Positions 6,081-9,435 of a stretch of DNA of 9,435 bases are shown here, in pieces. Position 1 is the stretch's first letter; each line of letters begins with the position of its first letter. Position numbers and translations under genes: made by a program. Location: contig JAYWGJ010000061.1 of NCBI GenBank assembly GCA_043778315.1, positions 1 to 9,435 of the forward strand, written 5' to 3'. The notes below the pieces were generated by a model. The model had not been told where the DNA came from. It made no database searches and saw only the letters and a list, made by a program, of their open reading frames with translations. The stretch is from JBEEMU01 sp043778315 (lineage in GTDB: Bacteria; Bacteroidota; Bacteroidia; Chitinophagales; Saprospiraceae).

Positions 6081-6764
6081 TCAAAACAACGCAGGCGGCT
6101 CCGCTATCTCCTTATGCAAATCAATCGACGTGTTCGTCACCGAATTTATTTCAGTAGAAATAGGGTAAGTACGCAGCAGATTGGCGGGCAACGGCTGCAA
6201 TAAACTGAGTACGGTTGCCAAATCGGTGTCTTCGGCGAGCCACTGCCGTTGCAGGTCTGCGCCCTGCAAAATAACGGGCATACGGTCGTGCAGCGCGCTC
6301 ATATCGGCGTTCGCTTCGGTCGTTATTATCGCGAAAGTATAAACGAGCTGTCGGTCGGGGCGTTCCCACACGTCCCAAATACCCGCCATTGCCATCAACG
6401 ATTGGTCTTTCGGCATGATGCGATACGGCAGTTTTTGCTTGCCATACTGCCGCCATTCATAAAAACTATCCGCCAAAACCAAGCACCTCCGTTGCCGTAT
6501 CGGAATACGAAACGACGGCTTCGAGGTGATGCCCTCGGCGCGCGCGTTGATAAGGTTCAAGCCGCCTTGCGGCTTGTCGCCCGACCAGTGCGGTATCAGT
6601 CCCCACGAAAACCGTTGTACCTCCGTTGGCTTATTTGATGCTACGATGTACGCCATGCTCGTAGGCGAAATATTATAATTAGGTTGCAATACGCCTTGTA
6701 TTTTTATCCCTAACTGCTTCTGTGTCTTTTCTTTAGACGCGACAAACGAATACCGACCGCACAT
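6081..6764 (-). CDS. SRAP domain protein (YedK/HMCES family)
   Basis: The product is 227 residues, the normal length for a bacterial SRAP protein. All catalytic residues are present: Cys2, exposed as the N-terminus once Met1 is removed (MCGRYSF); Asn73 and Arg75 in NARAE; Glu103 in SFYEW; and His159 in LHDRMPVIL. In E. coli YedK and human HMCES the N-terminal Cys forms a thiazolidine crosslink with abasic sites in single-stranded DNA and so shields them during replication. The same role in the cytoplasm is inferred here. The conserved PNYNISPT and RFSWGLIPHW segments are also present. The family is often called SOS-response-associated, but I see no clear LexA-type operator upstream. The start is fixed by the need for Cys at position 2. 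It converges with the DUF3822 gene and is divergent from smc. Confidence 0.95.
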   Translation of the reverse strand: MCGRYSFVASKEKTQKQLGIKIQGVLQPNYNISPTSMAYIVASNKPTEVQRFSWGLIPHWSGDKPQGGLNLINARAEGITSKPSFRIPIRQRRCLVLADSFYEWRQYGKQKLPYRIMPKDQSLMAMAGIWDVWERPDRQLVYTFAIITTEANADMSALHDRMPVILQGADLQRQWLAEDTDLATVLSLLQPLPANLLRTYPISTEINSVTNTSIDLHKEIAEPPALF

Positions 6765-6792
6765 ATTTTTTTATTTTTTTGACTATGAACAA

Positions 6793-6879
6793 GAAGCTGT
6801 AAGTTGTAAACTTTTTGACCGTTTTATCCTATACAGGAAGCTGTGAACTGTAAGCTATAAACTTTTTGACCGTTTTATC
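6793..6879 (+). repeat. Duplicated heptad-repeat element
   Basis: Copy 1 (6793-6828) is GA followed by the heptads AGCTGTA and AGTTGTA, then AACTTTTTGACCGTTTTATC. Copy 2 (6837-6879) is GA followed by three heptads, AGCTGTG, AACTGTA and AGCTATA, then the identical 20-bp tail. The 7-bp length difference is exactly one heptad. The element lies in the presumed leader of the SRAP gene. Confidence 0.85.
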
Positions 6880-6902
6880 TTGTTATTTTATGGAATTATA
6901 TT

Positions 6903-6910
6903 CAAAACTA
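6903..6910 (-). promoter_or_regulatory. Candidate -7 box for the SRAP gene
   Basis: On the minus strand this reads TAGTTTTG, matching TAnnTTTG, 139 bp upstream of the SRAP ATG. There is no clear -33 TTG partner. If used, the heptad element would be transcribed as part of the 5' leader. Confidence 0.3.
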
Positions 6911-7058
6911 AATGTTGATAGTATTAAATGTGTCGTAAAGGTAGTATTTTATTTGATTTTTGAAAAAAATAGTGCTGCTAAAATACGAAATTATCATTAT
7001 TCATCTCACTCCAATTGCTGCATTTTGTAATGCGATAAAAAATACCGTTCTTTGTTCC

Positions 7059-7066
7059 TATTTTTG
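7059..7066 (+). promoter_or_regulatory. Candidate -7 box for smc
   Basis: TATTTTTG matches TAnnTTTG and lies 19 bp before the smc ATG, giving a leader of only about 13 nt. No TTG is found at the usual -33 spacing. Confidence 0.35.
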
Positions 7067-7085
7067 AAATAATTTTATTGATAAT

Positions 7086-9435
7086 ATGCGCCTACAAAGT
7101 TTAGAAATAAAGGGCTTTAAGAGCTTCGCCGACCGCACCGTCCTCAACTTTAATAACGATGTGGTAGGGATTGTGGGTCCGAACGGCTGCGGTAAGAGCA
7201 ACGTGGTAGATGCGATACGCTGGGTTTTGGGCGAGCAGAAAAGCAAGGAATTGCGCTCGGATAAGATGGAAAGCGTGATTTTTAACGGTACGAAGCAGCG
7301 CAAGCAAGGCGGTGTAGCGGAGGTGACGATGACGCTCGAGAACACCAAAAACATACTGCCTACCGAATACACAACCGTCACTATCACGCGCATACTTTAC
7401 CGTAGCGGAGAGAGCGAGTACAAGCTAAACGGCGTAAATTGCAGGCTAAAAGACATCAATAATTTGCTGATGGACACGGGTATCGGTAGCAATTCGTATG
7501 CGATTATCGCACTCGGAATGGTAGATGATTTGCTCGCTGACCGCGAAAACTCGCGCCGACGACTGTTCGAGCAAGCCGCAGGCGTATCAAAATACAAGGC
7601 GCGCAAGCACGAAACGATGAGCAAACTGAAAGGCACAGAAGAGGATTTGAGCAGAGTAGAAGACTTGCTGCACGAGATAGATGGACAGTTGAAAATACTA
7701 GAAAAACAAGCAAAACGGGCGCAAAAATGGGTGGAAATGAAGGAAGAATACCGCACAAAAAGCCTCGAATTAGCCAAATTTCGCTTATCGGGTTTTAAGG
7801 TGACGTTCAAAACGCTCAAAGAAAAAATACAAAAAGAGGAAACCGAATTGATAGCTTTGGACGCGCTTATCGCAACGCAGGAGGCGAAATTGTCCACAGA
7901 AAAAAATAATAATCTCGATAAAGAAAAGAGCCTTAGCGACCGTCAGCGCGAACTGAATAGTTTGGTGGGACGGATACGCGGCATGGAAAACGACAAAAAA
8001 GTGTTGGAGCAAAAGATTGATTTTCTGCAACGAAACACGACCGAAACCGAACAGCAATTGCGCACCGCACAAGCGCGCTTGACGCAACTCGCCGACGAAG
8101 TCACGTTTTATAGAGGCGAACTGAACGGCGAAAAACGCTTGGAAGCCGCCCTCGACGACGCGCTCACAGCCGCAGAAACGGCGTTGGCAAACCATAAAAA
8201 AAATCACGCGGCGTTAAAATCTGACCTCGATACGCATTTGCAAGCGCAACAAATAGCCGAAAAACAGCTTTTGGAGTTAGAAAAACAACGCGCCGTAGGG
8301 CAAACGACCCGCGAAAATCTGCAACAAGACATCACGGCGGCGCAAGCCGACACCGAACGCCGACAAACGGAACTCGACACCGTGAAAACGGAGCGCGACG
8401 GATTGCACAAAAAACAAACGCAGCAGCAACGTTTTTTGGAGGATTTGGAGGATAAAGAAGAGGAGCGTAAGGAGAATTTGGCGCAGGCGGAGCAGCAACT
8501 CGCTGCCGCGCAAAAAAATCTGAACGACTACAACCGTAGTTTGGACGCGAAGCGAAACGAGTACAAATTGACGAAATCGTTGGTGGAAAGCCTCGAGGGT
8601 TTTCCCGAAAGCATCAAATACCTCAGTAAAGATAAGGATTGGGCAAAACGAGTGCCACTACTCAGCGATGTGTTGTATTGCAAACCCGATTTTCGGGTCG
8701 CGCTCGAGAATTATTTGGAGGCGTACCTCAATTTTTACATCGCACCCGACCTCGCAACCGCCGCCGACGCGATACGTCGCCTCACGGACGCACAGCGCGG
8801 ACGCGCCAATTTTTTTGTACTCAATCAATTTATTCCTACACAAAAAACGCCCGAAATACAAGACGGTTTGCGTTCGGCATGGAGCGTAGTGGAATGCGAC
8901 GAAGCCTACAAAACGCTTTTTAATACGATTTTAAATAATGTGTATATTATCGATAATGAACAAGATATTATTGATAATGAATTAAGTAGCGATACTATTT
9001 TATTGAGTAAAAACGGCGGATTGATGCGCGGCGAGCGAACGCTCGGCGGAGGCTCGGTCGGCTTGTTTGAGGGTAAACGGATTGGACGTAAAAAGAGTTT
9101 GGAGGTTTTGGAAACCGAAATAAAAGACTTGGAAAGTACTACAAAAACCGTACAGCGCGAAACAGTAGAGATTCAAGAGCGAATAGACAAACTCAAAAAG
9201 CAAAATCAAGAACCGATATTGCGCCGTGAGCGCGAAGAACTAAATATTTTGCAGCAACAAATAGTGAGCCTTTCGGCGCGATTAGAAGGTTTTCAGTCGT
9301 TTTTGGACGACGCGCTCCGCCGCAAAACGCAGGCGGAAAGTCGCATCTCGCAAATTACCTTGTCAGAAACGGACTTAGTCCAAAAAATAAGTCATTTGCA
9401 GACCGAAACGCAGCTTTTCGCAACCAAAATAACGG
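7086..9435 (+). CDS. smc: Chromosome segregation protein SMC, N-terminal part (partial)
   Basis: 783 codons are open from ATG 7086 to the right edge with no stop or frameshift; a full SMC is about 1,180 residues, so roughly the last 400 are missing. MRLQSLEIKGFKSFADR opens the ATPase head, and Walker A is GPNGCGKS at 31-38. The conserved segment with EQAAGVSKYKARK is near 160-175. Residues of about 175-500 form the first coiled-coil arm, rich in Glu, Lys, Gln and Leu. The hinge spans about 500-660 and ends in LGGGSVGLFEGKRIGRKKSL, followed by the returning coil. SMC dimers with ScpA/ScpB organise and separate chromosomes by ATP-driven loop extrusion. The ABC signature and Walker B lie beyond the window. 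At the usual Q-loop position Leu143 replaces Gln. A 21-bp duplication lies in the hinge at 8944-8981. Confidence 0.97.
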   Translation, partial: MRLQSLEIKGFKSFADRTVLNFNNDVVGIVGPNGCGKSNVVDAIRWVLGEQKSKELRSDKMESVIFNGTKQRKQGGVAEVTMTLENTKNILPTEYTTVTITRILYRSGESEYKLNGVNCRLKDINNLLMDTGIGSNSYAIIALGMVDDLLADRENSRRRLFEQAAGVSKYKARKHETMSKLKGTEEDLSRVEDLLHEIDGQLKILEKQAKRAQKWVEMKEEYRTKSLELAKFRLSGFKVTFKTLKEKIQKEETELIALDALIATQEAKLSTEKNNNLDKEKSLSDRQRELNSLVGRIRGMENDKKVLEQKIDFLQRNTTETEQQLRTAQARLTQLADEVTFYRGELNGEKRLEAALDDALTAAETALANHKKNHAALKSDLDTHLQAQQIAEKQLLELEKQRAVGQTTRENLQQDITAAQADTERRQTELDTVKTERDGLHKKQTQQQRFLEDLEDKEEERKENLAQAEQQLAAAQKNLNDYNRSLDAKRNEYKLTKSLVESLEGFPESIKYLSKDKDWAKRVPLLSDVLYCKPDFRVALENYLEAYLNFYIAPDLATAADAIRRLTDAQRGRANFFVLNQFIPTQKTPEIQDGLRSAWSVVECDEAYKTLFNTILNNVYIIDNEQDIIDNELSSDTILLSKNGGLMRGERTLGGGSVGLFEGKRIGRKKSLEVLETEIKDLESTTKTVQRETVEIQERIDKLKKQNQEPILRREREELNILQQQIVSLSARLEGFQSFLDDALRRKTQAESRISQITLSETDLVQKISHLQTETQLFATKIT
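8944..8981 (+). repeat. 21-bp-period duplication within the smc hinge region
   Basis: ATATTATCGATAATGAA at 8944-8960 is repeated as ATATTATTGATAATGAA at 8965-8981, with one difference. The period is exactly seven codons, so the protein gains a repeated Ile-Ile-Asp-Asn-Glu (residues 621-625 and 628-632). The first copy contains the perfect 12-bp palindrome ATTATCGATAAT. The stretch is much more AT-rich than the rest of smc. Confidence 0.7.

Larger units (their letters stand above)
6765..7085. other. AT-rich intergenic region between SRAP gene and smc
   Basis: This 321-bp gap separates two divergent genes. It holds a duplicated element with 7-bp internal repeats (6793-6879) and candidate -7 boxes for both flanking genes (6903-6910 on the minus strand, 7059-7066 on the plus strand). 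I see no further small gene or stable RNA structure. The stretch at about 6880-7040 is AT-rich and otherwise featureless. Confidence 0.7.

Noticed and set aside
6765..6902. LexA/SOS operator upstream of the SRAP gene
   Set aside because: No inverted, dyad-type operator was visible. The repeated 20-bp tail is not palindromic.
7397..8410. Several long minus-strand open frames opposite smc
   Set aside because: They are low-complexity shadows (Ser/Phe/Leu-rich) of the coiled-coil coding strand, and smc is certain here.

Overview
The window looks like chromosomal DNA of a member of the Bacteroidota. The evidence is a GldG gliding-type ABC transporter component, a DUF3822 protein, an SMC of the Bacteroidota sequence type, a Bacteroidota-style Zn-dependent phospholipase C / S1-P1 nuclease homologue, promoter-like TAnnTTTG boxes, and little sign of Shine-Dalgarno sequences. 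The genus cannot be told from this sequence. I see no prophage, transposase, CRISPR array, tRNA or rRNA.

Layout. 1-213 (-): 5' end of a DUF481-type outer-membrane protein that runs off the left edge. 236-480: a noncoding, purine-rich repeat array of about 90-bp units, each built on an 8-bp period. 507-1322 (+): alpha/beta hydrolase, convergent with 1361-1675 (-), an adrenodoxin-type [2Fe-2S] ferredoxin. 1755-1815: an inverted, shorter copy of the same repeat. 1835-3106 (-): secreted Zn-dependent nuclease/phospholipase C-like enzyme. 3107-3357: divergent promoter region. 3358-5052 (+): gldG. 5063-5116: two small hairpins that are inverted copies of each other with compensated stem changes. 5151-5999 (+): DUF3822 protein. 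6017-6075: a very strong bidirectional terminator. 6081-6764 (-): SRAP (YedK/HMCES-like) protein. 6765-7085: intergenic region with a duplicated heptad-repeat element. 7086-9435 (+): N-terminal two thirds of SMC, running off the right edge.

The genes do not form one pathway. They look like ordinary housekeeping or envelope genes in short transcription units: envelope proteins (DUF481, nuclease/PLC, GldG), genome maintenance (SRAP, SMC), and two general enzymes or carriers (hydrolase, ferredoxin). I find no convincing new multi-gene system. The unexplained material is between the genes: three unrelated families of small repeats (purine-rich octamers, a REP/BIME-like hairpin pair, heptad repeats), each in a different intergenic gap. 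Secondary points are a roughly 80-residue insertion in the nuclease homologue, gldG without gldF beside it, a leucine at the SMC Q-loop position, and a 21-bp in-frame duplication in the SMC hinge.
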